A stretch of DNA of 64,000 nt from positions 498,603 to 562,602 of the forward strand of contig NZ_QYYA01000003.1 of assembly GCF_003597125.1 (NCBI RefSeq), written 5' to 3'. Position numbers and translations under genes: made by a program. Of this stretch, positions 53,092 through 62,572 are shown in pieces. This stretch comes from Alcanivorax profundi (GTDB lineage: Bacteria > Pseudomonadota > Gammaproteobacteria > Pseudomonadales > Alcanivoracaceae). How positions within the stretch are numbered: position 1 is the stretch's first letter; each line of letters opens with the position of its first letter. The notes beneath the pieces are model-generated. The model did no database searches and was not told where the DNA came from. It saw nothing but the letters and a program-made list of their open reading frames with translations.

Positions 53092-53200
53092 ACGGATTTC
53101 GCTGATTTTTCAGGTATACCACAAAGGCAATGCTGGCGATGACCAGCAGAAAAATCACGAAAGCAGTCAATAGTTCTGACAGGGTCAGGTTGGCCAGCAT
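53090..53200 (-). CDS. Small single-helix membrane protein (36 aa)
   Basis: A short gene read directly on the minus strand: ATG at 53200, TAA at 53090-53092, 36 residues. The product begins MLANLTLSELL, has one hydrophobic helix (about 12-30, AFVIFLLVIASIAFVVYL) and a positive tail KNQRNP, giving a C-in orientation. GGAGAG lies upstream at normal spacing. It is downstream of DAHP synthase on the same strand (81-base gap reading from 53281). No family recognised; small regulators of membrane complexes look like this. Confidence 0.6.
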   Translation of the reverse strand: MLANLTLSELLTAFVIFLLVIASIAFVVYLKNQRNP

Positions 53201-53280
53201 CCGGGCTCTCCAGGCAGACAGATCAATTCAGAATAGCAGAACCGTGGAAGGTAAGCGCCTGCCACGGTTGCCATTGTGCA

Positions 53281-54333
53281 TTAGATTTCCTGCAACAGGT
53301 CACAGGTCTTCTCCCATCCCAGACAGCCGTCGGTAATCGAGACCCCGTACGCTAGCGGTTTGTCCTGCCCCTGGCGCCCATCTTCAAGATGACTTTCCAG
53401 CATCACGCCGACGATGTGCTGCCGGGACGGGTCACGCTGCTGTTGACGCTGGGCCAGCAAGTCACGAAGTACATGGGGCTGGCGTAGCGGGTCTTTACCG
53501 CTGTTGGCGTGGCTGCAGTCCACGATCAGGCGAGGGTTTTGGCCCTTTGCCTGCAGGGCTGTAACCGCCTGGCGAACACTGTTGGCGTCGTAGTTCGGGC
53601 CATCGTGCCCGCCTCGTAATACCAGATGGGTATCCGCATTGCCTGCGGTCTGTATCAGCGCGTTACGGCCATCGTCATCCATACCCAGATGCGTGTGCGG
53701 ATGACTGGCGGAGCCCATGGCGTCGCAGGCAATGTCGATGCTGCCATCGGTACCGTTCTTGAAGCCCACCGGCATCGCAAGGCCGCTGACCATCTCACGG
53801 TGAATCTGCGATTCGGTGGTGCGCGCTCCGATCGCCGCCCAGCTGAGCAGGTCACCCAGGTAATCCGCCGCCATGGGGTGGAGCAGTTCCGTGGCCAGAG
53901 GCAGGCCAAGCTTGGCCAGGTCTCGCAGCAGGTGGCGGGCGACGGTCAGGCCGGTGCCGATGTCGTTGCTGCCGTCCAGATGGGGATCGTAGAGCATGCC
54001 TTTCCAGCCTACGGTAGTACGGGGTTTTTCCACGTAGGCGCGCATCACGATGAATGCCTTGTCTCGCAATTGCTCAGCCAGTGCGGCCAGCCGGTGACCG
54101 TATTCCAGTGCGGATTTCGGATCATGGAGCGAGCACGGGCCGGTGATGATCAACAGGCGATTGTCCTCACCGTTGAGAATATTGCGAACAGTCTGTCGAT
54201 GGCGATCGATCTGTTCGGCCAGGGCGCGATCCACGGGCAGGCGCTCTCGCAGCAGGGCGGGAGTGGGCAGTGGCAGGCTACGGCGGCTGGCAGTCGTCAG
54301 ATTCCGGGCTGTGGTGTCGTGAAGCTGTTGCAT
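53281..54333 (-). CDS. 3-deoxy-7-phosphoheptulonate (DAHP) synthase, class I
   Basis: A 350-residue AroF/AroG/AroH-type enzyme joining phosphoenolpyruvate and erythrose-4-phosphate, the first step of aromatic amino acid synthesis. Visible are LLIITGPCSLHDP with the metal-binding Cys, RAYVEKPRTTVGWKG, GARTTESQIHREM, LVLRGGHDGPNYD and DCSHANSGKDP. The start at 54333 has AAGGAA; an in-frame ATG at 54378 overlaps the stop of a small upstream ORF. An aromatic-rich leader peptide and a terminator precede the gene, so transcription attenuation is likely. Which amino acid inhibits the enzyme itself cannot be told here. Confidence 0.95.
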   Translation of the reverse strand: MQQLHDTTARNLTTASRRSLPLPTPALLRERLPVDRALAEQIDRHRQTVRNILNGEDNRLLIITGPCSLHDPKSALEYGHRLAALAEQLRDKAFIVMRAYVEKPRTTVGWKGMLYDPHLDGSNDIGTGLTVARHLLRDLAKLGLPLATELLHPMAADYLGDLLSWAAIGARTTESQIHREMVSGLAMPVGFKNGTDGSIDIACDAMGSASHPHTHLGMDDDGRNALIQTAGNADTHLVLRGGHDGPNYDANSVRQAVTALQAKGQNPRLIVDCSHANSGKDPLRQPHVLRDLLAQRQQQRDPSRQHIVGVMLESHLEDGRQGQDKPLAYGVSITDGCLGWEKTCDLLQEI

Positions 54334-54374
54334 GGTCGTTCCTTGTATCGGGTGCGCCTGCGGGGCGCTGAAAT

Positions 54375-54452
54375 TCATCGTCGTAATCGCAAAACCGGCG
54401 GCTGCCAGTGGCTAAATAGTGTGCTGGACGCTGTCAGGCAATATCGGTACAT
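54375..54452 (-). CDS. Small ORF (25 aa) with strong ribosome site before DAHP synthase
   Basis: ATG at 54452 is seven bases after AGGAG, the best ribosome site in this leader. The product MYRYCLTASSTLFSHW... is 25 residues with two Tyr and one Trp. Its stop (54375-54377) overlaps an in-frame ATG of the DAHP synthase frame at 54378, so it could couple translation. It lies after the attenuator, so it is not the classical leader. A real peptide or a chance ORF are both possible. Confidence 0.45.
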   Translation of the reverse strand: MYRYCLTASSTLFSHWQPPVLRLRR

Positions 54453-54490
54453 GGTGTTGCTCCTTGATGATGTTGGCGTTGTTGGCGCCA

Positions 54491-54527
54491 ATAAAAAACC
54501 CCGGGCGGGATACCGACCGGGGTTTTT
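54491..54527 (-). terminator. Attenuator (rho-independent) upstream of DAHP synthase
   Basis: On the minus strand AAAACCCCGG pairs with CCGGGGTTTT around TCGGTATCCCGC, followed by a run of T. It lies between the leader peptide and the DAHP synthase ribosome site, so it can only be regulatory. Confidence 0.85.
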
Positions 54528-54553
54528 GAGGTTTCGGCAGGCGTCCCTTGCGG

Positions 54554-54581
54554 GCGCGCCTGGATACGGGATCAGGCGCGC
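54554..54581 (-). promoter_or_regulatory. Leader hairpin overlapping the leader peptide stop codon
   Basis: GCGCGCCTG pairs with CAGGCGCGC around a 10-base loop, and the TGA of the leader peptide lies in it. CAGGCG can alternatively pair with CGCCTG further downstream, giving the mutually exclusive folds expected of attenuation. Confidence 0.6.
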
Positions 54582-54685
54582 AAGCGGCTAAACCAATACC
54601 CAAAATAGAAGGTGCCAGACACAACACGACCCACTACCGCGCGAGCGGTCAGGTGTGAGTTGTGGGAGGTTGGCGCTTTCATCAT
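54572..54685 (-). CDS. Aromatic amino acid leader peptide (37 aa) of DAHP synthase
   Basis: Read directly on the minus strand: ATGATG at 54685, TGA at 54572, 37 residues. The end contains TFYFGYWF, with three Phe, two Tyr and one Trp in eight residues, then SRLRA and stop. Ribosome stalling there when charged Phe, Tyr or Trp tRNA is scarce would change folding of the hairpins at 54554 and 54491 and let transcription continue. This is the standard logic of trp/phe leaders; here it precedes DAHP synthase. The ribosome site is weak (AGAG). Confidence 0.75.
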   Translation of the reverse strand: MMKAPTSHNSHLTARAVVGRVVSGTFYFGYWFSRLRA

Positions 54686-54780
54686 TTAATCTCTGTCTGT
54701 TGCGTTCGATGTGAACGTGCAGTGTCTCAATGATTCAAGACTAGCCCGCAGCTACCGTCGCTGCAAGCGGAAAAGGTCTA

Positions 54781-54802
54781 GGGAGCTATTCAGAGGCTCC
54801 CT
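54781..54802 (+). mobile_element. Solo end of the MITE-like repeat
   Basis: GGGAGCTATTCAGAGGCTCCCT: its last 17 bases match the right terminus of copies B and C, and GGGAGC mirrors the end. It may be a remnant or minimal palindrome left by excision. It lies just upstream of pbpC. Confidence 0.55.
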
Positions 54803-54888
54803 GGCAGTTATAGCGAAATGCTATGCCGCTGCAGGCTCGCTTCCGCGCGGCCCTTTGGCTAGTCTTTGTTTTCCTGCTGCGAGCCACC

Positions 54889-57228
54889 ATGTCCATGCCT
54901 CATCTCACGAAAAAGACCGCGCTGCGCTGGTTCTCTATTCCGGCTTTGGGGCTCTTGCTACTGGCCGCCTTGCTGCACTACTGGCCACTTCCTGAACGGC
55001 TGACCAGTATGCCTTACGCTACCTTGATGCTGGACCGGGAGGGTCGATTGCTCAATGCCCGCATCGCCAGTGATCAGCAATGGCGATTCGTGCCGGTGGC
55101 GAAGCTTCCGCCAAAATACCAGCAGGCGCTGTTGAGCTTTGAGGATCAACGGTTTTTCGCCCACCCGGGAATTGACCCGCTGGCGATTGGCCGTGCCCTG
55201 TGGCTCAACCTGGAGGCGGGCAGGGTGGTGAGCGGGGGCTCGACCCTGACCATGCAGCTGGCGCGGTTGCTAAGAGAAGACCCGCCCCGCACGCTGCCCG
55301 AGAAAGCCCGTGAAGCCTGGCTGGCACTCCAGCTGGAGTGGCACCTGAGCAAGGAGGACGTGCTGGTGCAGTATGCCAGCCGGGCGCCGTTTGGTGGCAA
55401 CATCGTTGGGTTGCGGGCAGCCTCCTGGCGTTACTTTGGCCGTGAGCCTGCGGCGCTGAGTTGGGCAGAAGCCGCCTTGTTGGCGGTGTTGCCCAATGCG
55501 CCTTCCTGGATTCACCCGGGCCGTAATCGTGACCGACTGCGGGCCAAACGGGACCGGTTACTGCAGGCGCTCCATGACAGTGGAGCCATGGAGCTGCGTG
55601 ACTTGCAACTGGCGCTGCTGGAGCCGCTACCGGCGGCCCCGGCGCCCTTGCCACGGCTGGCCAGCCATTTGATGCAAACCCTCGAGCAGCAACAGCACAG
55701 TAAACTGTTGCGGACCACCCTGGATGCGGACCTGCAGCGGCGGGTTCAGTCCCTTGCTGCTCAGCATGGGCAGCGCCTGTCGCGGGAGGGGGTGCACAAT
55801 GTGGCGGTGGTGGTCATTGATCACCGTGAAGGAGAGACCCGGGCCTATGTGGGCAACACCACCGAGGGGGATCCGCAGGAATACGGTGCCGCTGTAGACA
55901 TTGCCAGCGCTGCGCGTTCGACCGGCAGCGTACTCAAGCCCTTGTTGTATGGGTTGATGCTGGATGGGGGGCTGCTCCTGCCCGATACCCTGGTCGCAGA
56001 CCTGCCTACCAATTACGCCGGCTTCAGCCCGGAGAATTACGATCACGCCTACCGCGGTGCAGTGCCGGCGCACCAGGCGTTGAGTCAATCGTTGAACATT
56101 CCGGCGGTGCGCATGTTGCGGGAATACGGCATTGGCCGTTTCCACAGTGAGTTGCAGCGTATGGGAATGAGCACCCTGTTTCGCCGTGCCGAGGACTACG
56201 GGCTGACCCTGATTCTCGGGGGGGCAGAAGGGCGGCTGGATGAATTGACCGGTATTTATGCCCGCCTTATGCGTGCCGCCACCGGCCTTACCCCCGGCAC
56301 GATTCGTACCCTGCAACAGGACGAGGAAGACAACTCGCCGTTGATGCTGTCCCCCGGGGCGGCATGGTTGACCCAGCAGGCACTGCGAGAGGTGGCTCGT
56401 CCGGGCACCGCGCGGCAGTGGCGCCAGTTCAGTTCCAGCCAACCGATCGCCTGGAAAACCGGTACCAGCTACGGGTTGCGGGATGCCTGGGCAATCGGCA
56501 GTAATGGCCGCTATACCGTCGGTGTCTGGGCTGGCAATGGCAATGGAGAGCCCGCCCCGTCATTGGGCGGTGCCGCCACGGCGGCTCCTGTGATGCTGGA
56601 TGTGTTCAGCCTGCTGGGCCCATCGCCCTGGCCTGCAGCTCCCCTGGATGAACTCAATACGGTGCAGGTGTGTGTCGACGACGGCTATCTGGCCGGCGGG
56701 CAATGCCAGACCCGCACCGGTTATGCGCCACGGTTGAGTCATTTCCAGTCCGTTACGCCGCATCATTTACGGATTCATCTGGATGCCAACGGGCAGCGAG
56801 TGCATGGCAACTGTGAAGCGGTGGCGAACATGCAACACCGGGACTGGTTTGTGTTGCCGCCGGCTCAGGCCTGGTTTTATCAGCGGCAGCACCCTGATTA
56901 TCGGCCGTTACCGGCATGGCGCGAGGATTGTGTAGCCGGTGCCCTGGCCCTGCAGAGCGAGCCGCCCATGGCCATCGTGTACCCGCATGTGGGGAGTGAG
57001 ATCTACATTCCCACCGAGCTGGACGGGCGGGCCGGGCGGGCGATTTTCCGTGCCGTGCATCAGCGCAAGGGGGCGAGACTCTACTGGCATCTCGACGCGG
57101 AGTTTCTTGGCGAGACACGGCATTTTCATGAGCGGACGATCCTTGCCGAGCCCGGCTGGCATACGCTGACGCTGGTGGATGATCAGGGGTTCCGCCTGCG
57201 TCAGCGTATCCGGATTCTGGGGCGTTAG
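54889..57228 (+). CDS. pbpC: Penicillin-binding protein 1C (bifunctional)
   Basis: A 779-residue class A PBP that polymerises and crosslinks murein at the periplasmic face. There is one N-terminal anchor (about 14-32), then the glycosyltransferase domain with catalytic Glu85 in [12 protein letters not shown] and [13 protein letters not shown]. The transpeptidase has STGSVLKP (Ser347, Lys350), SLNIPAVR as SxN and WKTGTSYG, followed by the C-terminal domain characteristic of PBP1C. I start at 54889 (MSMPHLTKK); an ATG at 54823 would add a second hydrophobic segment and neither has a good ribosome site. The alpha-2-macroglobulin partner gene usual upstream of pbpC is absent. It overlaps rnfE by four bases, convergent. 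Confidence 0.92.
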   Translation: MSMPHLTKKTALRWFSIPALGLLLLAALLHYWPLPERLTSMPYATLMLDREGRLLNARIASDQQWRFVPVAKLPPKYQQALLSFEDQRFFAHPGIDPLAIGRALWLNLEAGRVVSGGSTLTMQLARLLREDPPRTLPEKAREAWLALQLEWHLSKEDVLVQYASRAPFGGNIVGLRAASWRYFGREPAALSWAEAALLAVLPNAPSWIHPGRNRDRLRAKRDRLLQALHDSGAMELRDLQLALLEPLPAAPAPLPRLASHLMQTLEQQQHSKLLRTTLDADLQRRVQSLAAQHGQRLSREGVHNVAVVVIDHREGETRAYVGNTTEGDPQEYGAAVDIASAARSTGSVLKPLLYGLMLDGGLLLPDTLVADLPTNYAGFSPENYDHAYRGAVPAHQALSQSLNIPAVRMLREYGIGRFHSELQRMGMSTLFRRAEDYGLTLILGGAEGRLDELTGIYARLMRAATGLTPGTIRTLQQDEEDNSPLMLSPGAAWLTQQALREVARPGTARQWRQFSSSQPIAWKTGTSYGLRDAWAIGSNGRYTVGVWAGNGNGEPAPSLGGAATAAPVMLDVFSLLGPSPWPAAPLDELNTVQVCVDDGYLAGGQCQTRTGYAPRLSHFQSVTPHHLRIHLDANGQRVHGNCEAVANMQHRDWFVLPPAQAWFYQRQHPDYRPLPAWREDCVAGALALQSEPPMAIVYPHVGSEIYIPTELDGRAGRAIFRAVHQRKGARLYWHLDAEFLGETRHFHERTILAEPGWHTLTLVDDQGFRLRQRIRILGR

Positions 57229-57938
57229 CTGACCTTGCCAGTGGTGCGTACCCGACGGCTCACTTTGGGCTCGTCGCTGGCCTTGGCCTTCTGGATGGCT
57301 TTCAGCCGTTTATCGATTACGTTTTTGCCGGCGATGATCAGGCCCAGGCCGAGGAAGGCGCCGGGGGGCAGAATCGCAAGCAGGAAGCCGCCGTAGTTGT
57401 CGATCACATTCAGCTGCCAGTGGGCAGCCATGGGGCCGAACAACAGCTGCATGTTGGTAAACAGCGTGCCCTGGCCGACCAGTTCGCGCATGCCACCGAG
57501 AATCAGCAGGATCACCAGAAAGCCAAGGCCCATCATGAAACCGTCCACGGCTGACGGCAGGATGCCATTCTTGCTGGCAAAGGCGTCGGCGCGGCCGAGC
57601 ACAGTACAGTTGGTCACGATCAGTGGAATGAAGATGCCGAGGATTTCATAGAGCTCGAAGGTGTAGGCCTGCATCAGCATTTCGATCACGGTGGTCATAG
57701 CCGCGATGATCATCACAAAAGCCGGCAGGCGAACTGCATCGGTGACGTAATGGCGAATCAGGGACACGCACACGTTCGAGCCTACCAGTACCACCAGGGT
57801 GGCAAGGCCAAGCCCCAATGCGTTGACCACGGATCCGGTGACGGCGAGCAAGGGGCAGAGTCCAAGAATCTGCACGGTGGCCGGGTTGTTGTTCCACAGC
57901 CCGTCCATGCTGATTTTCTTGTAGTTCACATCACTCAT
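57225..57938 (-). CDS. rnfE: Rnf complex subunit E
   Basis: A 237-residue six-helix inner-membrane subunit. [21 protein letters not shown] (about 14-34) and [22 protein letters not shown] are the family signatures; Cys in each hydrophobic half bind an intramembrane iron-sulfur site with RnfA in recent structures. The ATG at 57938 has GGAGG and overlaps rnfG by eight bases. Last gene of rnfABCDGE; its stop overlaps pbpC. The C-terminus carries an extra basic tail ([21 protein letters not shown]). Confidence 0.95.
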   Translation of the reverse strand: MSDVNYKKISMDGLWNNNPATVQILGLCPLLAVTGSVVNALGLGLATLVVLVGSNVCVSLIRHYVTDAVRLPAFVMIIAAMTTVIEMLMQAYTFELYEILGIFIPLIVTNCTVLGRADAFASKNGILPSAVDGFMMGLGFLVILLILGGMRELVGQGTLFTNMQLLFGPMAAHWQLNVIDNYGGFLLAILPPGAFLGLGLIIAGKNVIDKRLKAIQKAKASDEPKVSRRVRTTGKVS

Positions 57939-58578
57939 CACACACCTCCGCGGCGACGGCTTCGGCATCCGCAGCAAAGAGTTGCTCGCGGTTGGCATCA
58001 AAATACTGCAAGGCACGGTATACCGCACCCACGACGGCCCGGGGAGTAATGGTGGCGCCGGTAAAGCTGTCGAATTCGCCGCCATCTTTCTTCACTGCCC
58101 AGCCGCTGGCCTGCGGGTTTTCCAGTGAGCGGCCGTTGAAACCATAGATCCAGTCGGATTTTTTGGTTTCGATATTGTCGCCCAGCCCGGGGGTTTCGTT
58201 GTGCGGGGGAACCACGCGAACGCCCTGAACCGTCCCGCTGTTATTGATGCCAATGATCACGGCAATATTGCCGCCGTAGCCATCCGGGGCTGTGGCTTCC
58301 AGTACGGCGCCGTTGGGCTGGCCATTGAGGCGGGCGCGATAGATATGATGTTCGCTGCGCCCCAGCAGCGGATCACGGCGGGTAACGCGGTCGGCAAGCA
58401 GGTCATTGTCGTGCTGGTCGTGGGGCATCACTTCGTTCAGCGAGGTCATCAGCGCCTGCTGACGATTGCACTGCACCTGGTCAATGGTCAGGGCATTGGT
58501 GATGGCCAGGGCCGCAGCAGTGCCGATAGCGAACAGGCTCAGGATGACGGCGTTTTTGGTGATGGCATACCGCATCAT
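57931..58578 (-). CDS. rnfG: Rnf complex subunit G
   Basis: A 215-residue subunit with one N-terminal membrane helix and a periplasmic FMN-binding domain. [13 protein letters not shown] (171-183) is the flavinylation motif, FMN being attached to the Thr of GAT (Thr176). It shuttles electrons across the periplasmic side between RnfD/B and the rest. The gene overlaps rnfD by four bases and rnfE by eight, so the block is translationally coupled. Confidence 0.94.
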   Translation of the reverse strand: MMRYAITKNAVILSLFAIGTAAALAITNALTIDQVQCNRQQALMTSLNEVMPHDQHDNDLLADRVTRRDPLLGRSEHHIYRARLNGQPNGAVLEATAPDGYGGNIAVIIGINNSGTVQGVRVVPPHNETPGLGDNIETKKSDWIYGFNGRSLENPQASGWAVKKDGGEFDSFTGATITPRAVVGAVYRALQYFDANREQLFAADAEAVAAEVCDE

Positions 58579-59594
58579 GAGCCGGTCCCTCTATTGGGCT
58601 TGTTATGGCCGTAGGTACGCGGCTGGGTGTAGTAATCGATAAAGGGGGCGCTGAGGTTGAGTAACAGTACCGAGAAAGCGACCGCGTCCGGATAGCCTCC
58701 AAAGCTGCGGATAACCCAGATCAGCACACCGATCAGCAGGGCATACACCAGGCGACCGTTACGGCTGGTGGCGGCACTGACCGGGTCGGTGGCGATGAAG
58801 AACGCACCGAGCATGGCGCCGCCAGACAGCATATGGAACAGCGGGTCGGCAAAACGGACCGGATCGATGAGCCATGCCACCAGTGCCGGCGCTGCAAGGC
58901 CCGCCAGAAAACCGGCGGGGATATGCCAGGTGATGATCTTGCGGCTGATCAGATACAGCCCGCCCAGCAGGAACGCCAGGTTGACCCATTCCCAGCCTTG
59001 CCCGGCCAGTTCGCCGTGCAGGATCGGGTGGCTGGCCAGGGCCGCTTCGTCGCCTGCCCAGGTGCGGAAGGTGTCCAGCGGTGTCGCCCCACTCAAACCA
59101 TCAACCGGCAACTGACCGGCAAACAGTTGCAGGCTTTGCTGCAGGCTGGGGGCGTCACCGGGGCTGATCCACTGGGTCATGGCCACCGGAAAGGAAATCA
59201 GCAAGAGCACATAGCCGACCATGGCCGGGTTGAACGGATTCATGCCCAGGCCGCCATAGAGTTGCTTGGCGACGATAATGGCAAAACTCACGCCCACCAG
59301 TGTCAGCCACCAGGGGGCGGTGGGGGGCAGAGCCAGACCCAACAGCACCGCGGTGACCACGGCGCTGTAGTCTTTCAGATAGAACCCGATGCTGCGGCCA
59401 CGGGCTTTCAGGAACAGGGCTTCGCTGACCAGGGCCACGACCACCGCCCACAGCACATTGATCACCGTGCCCCAACCAAACTGCCATGTCAGTACTGCCA
59501 GGCCGGGCAGGGTGGCGTAGATCACCTGGCGCATGAAGGCGCCGGTGTTGTTCTTCACGGAGGCATGGGGCGAGGAGGACGTAATCAGGCTCAT
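58575..59594 (-). CDS. rnfD: Rnf complex subunit D
   Basis: A 339-residue membrane subunit with about nine helices. Covalent FMN motif SGATPLDTFR (Thr171). Signatures LKDYSAVVTAVLLGLALPP and YGGLGMNPFNPAMVGYVLLL match RnfD/NqrB. The start codon is separated from rnfC by 95 bases holding a small ORF that may couple their translation. Confidence 0.95.
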   Translation of the reverse strand: MSLITSSSPHASVKNNTGAFMRQVIYATLPGLAVLTWQFGWGTVINVLWAVVVALVSEALFLKARGRSIGFYLKDYSAVVTAVLLGLALPPTAPWWLTLVGVSFAIIVAKQLYGGLGMNPFNPAMVGYVLLLISFPVAMTQWISPGDAPSLQQSLQLFAGQLPVDGLSGATPLDTFRTWAGDEAALASHPILHGELAGQGWEWVNLAFLLGGLYLISRKIITWHIPAGFLAGLAAPALVAWLIDPVRFADPLFHMLSGGAMLGAFFIATDPVSAATSRNGRLVYALLIGVLIWVIRSFGGYPDAVAFSVLLLNLSAPFIDYYTQPRTYGHNKPNRGTGS

Positions 59595-59600
59595 GTCGAT

Positions 59601-59693
59601 TCAGGCCTTGCCGTTCAGGTAGGGGGCGACGCGACCGGGCATGGCTGGCGTCGCGCTTGCAGGTTGTAAGGTCGTCAGGGCGGCTTTCATCAT
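59601..59693 (-). CDS. Possible 30-codon ORF between rnfC and rnfD
   Basis: An ATG overlapping the rnfC stop (GGAATGATGA) opens a 30-residue frame, [20 protein letters not shown]..., ending six bases before the rnfD ATG, with AAGG near its end serving rnfD. It resembles a translational-coupling ORF filling an otherwise odd gap in a tightly packed operon. No family known; it could be a remnant. Confidence 0.35.
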   Translation of the reverse strand: MMKAALTTLQPASATPAMPGRVAPYLNGKA

Positions 59694-62572
59694 TCCACCA
59701 GCCCCTGTTCTTCCACGGCTTGTTTCAGTGCCTTTCGGGCAATCTGGGCTTCGGCTTCCAGGGCTTTCAGTTCAGAGTTGAGCGCTTCCAGTGACTCTTC
59801 GCTGCTGCTGTCACGCAGGCGCTGCAGTTCGATCGCCTTGTCGGCCAGGGCGCTTTCGGCCCGTGCGGCTTCCAGTTTCAGCGTTTTCAGATCCTTGCCG
59901 GTGTGGGCACGAATGTCTGCCTTGGCTTCTTCTACCAGGGCATCCAGCGCATCACGGGCGATGTCGGCCTTGTTCTTGAGTTTGTCCACCCGGCGCTGCA
60001 TGTCGTTGAGTTCGTCGGCGGTGACGTCCTCCTTGCGCTCGGCCCGTTCAAGGGCGGCGTGGGCTTCCTTGTACTGCTTGTGGGCCATGTTATAGGCGGT
60101 TTTGAGGCCTTTGAGACGCTTTTGCCGCTTGGCGGCTTCTTCCGGATCCACGGCGGCCAGCGATTGCGGGGCAGTGGCTTCAGGGATACGCGGTTGGTCG
60201 GTGGTGGCCGGTGCCGCCTTGGGGGTGGCAGGTGCGCTTGCCTTGGCCTCGCGCAATTCTGCCTTCCAGTGATCTGCATCGGCTTTCAGCTTGTCGGCTT
60301 CGGCACGCAGGGCCGCCGCGTTCTCCGCGCGATTTTCTTCCGCTTCTTTGGCGGCTTTGACCGCGGCCTTGTAGGCAGCAGAGGCTTCACCCACTTTGGC
60401 CTTCAGCTCGACGAGCGGATCGGCCGGCGGCGGGGTGGCGGGCGCCGGGGTCGCCGCTGGCGCATTGGCCTTGGCCTCACGCAACTCGGCTTTCAGTGTG
60501 TCGGCTTCGGCCTTGAGGGTGTCGGCACTGGCCCGTAGCTCGGCGGCATTGTCATCGCCGTTGGCCTCGGCCTCTTTGGCCGCTTTGACCGCAGCCTTGT
60601 AAGCAGACGATGCTTCGCCCACCTTTTGTTTCAGTTCAGCGACGGGGTCGACTTGTGGCGCCGCTGCAGGGGCGGCTGGGGCATTGGCCTTGGCCTCGCG
60701 CAACTCGGCTTTCAGTTTGTCGGCTTCGGCCTTGAGGGTGTCGGCACTGGCCCGTAGCTCGGCGGCATTGTCATCGCCGTTGGCTTCCGCCTCTTTGGCG
60801 GCTTTGACCGCGTTCTTGTAGGCAGACGAGGCGTCACCCACCTGTTTCTTGAGTGTGGCCACCCGATCCTCTGCCGGTGCGGCGGCAGGGGCGGCGTTTT
60901 TGGCGTCACGCACGGCGGCCTTGGCCTTGTCGGCCACGGCTTTCAGGCGCTCGGCTTCGGCCTTCAATTCCGCACTGTTCTCTGCCTCGTTGGCTTCTGC
61001 TTCCTTGGCCGCCTTGACTGCCGCTTTGTAGGCCTTGGATGCTTCCAGAGAGGCCTGTTTGAGGGCGGCGGTGTCCACGGCCGGGGCGGCAGCAGTGTCG
61101 GTTTTCTTCTTGCGGTTGGCTTCCAGGCGGGCCTGGCGACGGGCTTCCTTCTCGGCCTTCTCGGCGTCGATACGGGCTTGGCGCGCCTCGAAACGTTCCC
61201 GGGCCTTGTCCGCTTTCAATTGGTCGGCGGCCTGCTGGCGCACGGCACCCTTGGCGTAGCGGTAGTACTGCACCAGCGGAATGTGGCTGGGGCAGACGTA
61301 GGCACAGGCGCCACATTCGATGCAATCCATCAGGTTGTGGTGCTGGGCCTTTTCCAGATCGTCATTCTTGGCATGCCAGTAGAGCTGCTGGGGTAGCAGG
61401 TTGGCCGGGCAGACTTCGGCACAGGAACCGCAACGGATACAGGGCTGTTCCTCTGGGGGTTCAGGCAGCTCTTCCGGGGTGGCGGCAATGATGCAGTTGG
61501 TGGTTTTGACGACCGGCACGGCCGGGTTATGCAGGGTGAACCCCATCATCGGGCCGCCCATGACCAGCCGTTCGAGTGCATCCGGATTGACGCCGCCATG
61601 GCTTAGCAGGTCGCGTACGGGCGTGCCCAGCAGCACCTCGTAGTTACCCGGTCGTGCGACGCCATCGCCGGTCAGGGTGGTGACCCGGCTGATCAGGGGC
61701 TGGCCGTCTACCACGGCCCGCTTGATGGCGTGGGCGGTGCCGACGTTCTGGCACACCACTCCCACATGGGCGGGCAGCTGGCCGCTCTGGACTTCCTTGC
61801 CGGTCAGCAACTGGATGATCTGCTTCTCGCCACCGGACGGGTATTTGGTCGGCACCACACGGACTTCGATATCGCAGCCCTTGCAGGCCCGCTTGATTGC
61901 GGAAATGGCCTCGGGCTTGTTGTCCTCGATCCCAATCAGGGTGCGGCGTGGGTTGAGCAGGTACTGGAGGATGTGGATGCCGGTGATGATCTCGTCGGCA
62001 TGTTCACGCATCAGTCGGTCATCGGCGGTGATGTACGGCTCGCACTCCACCGCATTGATGATCAGCTCTTCTACTCGCTGATGGTCGCCGAGGTTCACCT
62101 TGATGCTGGTGGGGAAACCCGCGCCCCCCATTCCGGCAATACCGGCATGGCGGATGGTGTCGACCAGCTCGCCGGGGCTCAGCTCGGTGTAATCAGTCAC
62201 GCCACTGTGGGTGACCCATTCATCCTTGCCATCGGTGTCGAGCACCAGGCAGATGGCATCCATGCCAGATGGATGCTGGATCGGGCGGGGGCCAATGGCA
62301 CTGATGGTGCCGGAAGTCGGCGCATGAATCGCGGCACTAACGGCGCCGCCGGGTTCGGCAATCATTTGCCCCTTGAGGACCCGGTCGCCGGGGGCCACCA
62401 ATGGCTTGGCCGGTGCCCCGATATGCATGTTCAGTGGCAGCACCAGCTGGGCCGGCAGAGGGCCGGGCGCAATGGGGGTGCTGTTGGACAGGTGCTTCAT
62501 TTCCGGTGGGTGAATGCCGCCGTGGAAATCAAACACCTTCGGGCTGCGCGAACGGAACAGGGTACGAATCAC
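59690..62572 (-). CDS. rnfC: Rnf complex subunit C with long repeat-bearing C-terminus
   Basis: A 960-residue peripheral subunit that takes electrons from NADH (FMN and two 4Fe-4S clusters). The core (1-440) has the Rossmann/SLBB parts with [12 protein letters not shown] and YPSGGEKQ, and clusters at C378/381/384 with C388 and C417/420/423 with C427. After a charged helix come four tandem repeats (about 503-570, 573-643, 645-720, 722-790), each with [17 protein letters not shown] and an Ala/Pro linker, then another coiled coil to the end. Gammaproteobacterial RnfC proteins often have Ala/Lys tails, but this one is long. It overlaps rnfB by four bases. Confidence 0.94.
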   Translation of the reverse strand: MIRTLFRSRSPKVFDFHGGIHPPEMKHLSNSTPIAPGPLPAQLVLPLNMHIGAPAKPLVAPGDRVLKGQMIAEPGGAVSAAIHAPTSGTISAIGPRPIQHPSGMDAICLVLDTDGKDEWVTHSGVTDYTELSPGELVDTIRHAGIAGMGGAGFPTSIKVNLGDHQRVEELIINAVECEPYITADDRLMREHADEIITGIHILQYLLNPRRTLIGIEDNKPEAISAIKRACKGCDIEVRVVPTKYPSGGEKQIIQLLTGKEVQSGQLPAHVGVVCQNVGTAHAIKRAVVDGQPLISRVTTLTGDGVARPGNYEVLLGTPVRDLLSHGGVNPDALERLVMGGPMMGFTLHNPAVPVVKTTNCIIAATPEELPEPPEEQPCIRCGSCAEVCPANLLPQQLYWHAKNDDLEKAQHHNLMDCIECGACAYVCPSHIPLVQYYRYAKGAVRQQAADQLKADKARERFEARQARIDAEKAEKEARRQARLEANRKKKTDTAAAPAVDTAALKQASLEASKAYKAAVKAAKEAEANEAENSAELKAEAERLKAVADKAKAAVRDAKNAAPAAAPAEDRVATLKKQVGDASSAYKNAVKAAKEAEANGDDNAAELRASADTLKAEADKLKAELREAKANAPAAPAAAPQVDPVAELKQKVGEASSAYKAAVKAAKEAEANGDDNAAELRASADTLKAEADTLKAELREAKANAPAATPAPATPPPADPLVELKAKVGEASAAYKAAVKAAKEAEENRAENAAALRAEADKLKADADHWKAELREAKASAPATPKAAPATTDQPRIPEATAPQSLAAVDPEEAAKRQKRLKGLKTAYNMAHKQYKEAHAALERAERKEDVTADELNDMQRRVDKLKNKADIARDALDALVEEAKADIRAHTGKDLKTLKLEAARAESALADKAIELQRLRDSSSEESLEALNSELKALEAEAQIARKALKQAVEEQGLVE
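60203..61066 (-). repeat. Four tandem coding repeats in rnfC (70-76 codons each)
   Basis: The motif (E/D)AS(K/S/A)AYK(A/N)AVKAAKEAE starts at residues 510, 580, 653 and 729. The middle two copies are nearly identical at DNA level (the block with GGCATTGTCATCGCCGTTGG recurs at 60546 and 60768), so recombination between them could change copy number. Confidence 0.8.

Noticed and set aside
54412-54627. Minus-strand 71-codon frame overlapping the aromatic leader (begins MLCLAPSILGIG)
   Set aside because: It runs through the attenuator in a different frame from the aromatic-rich leader and has no ribosome site.
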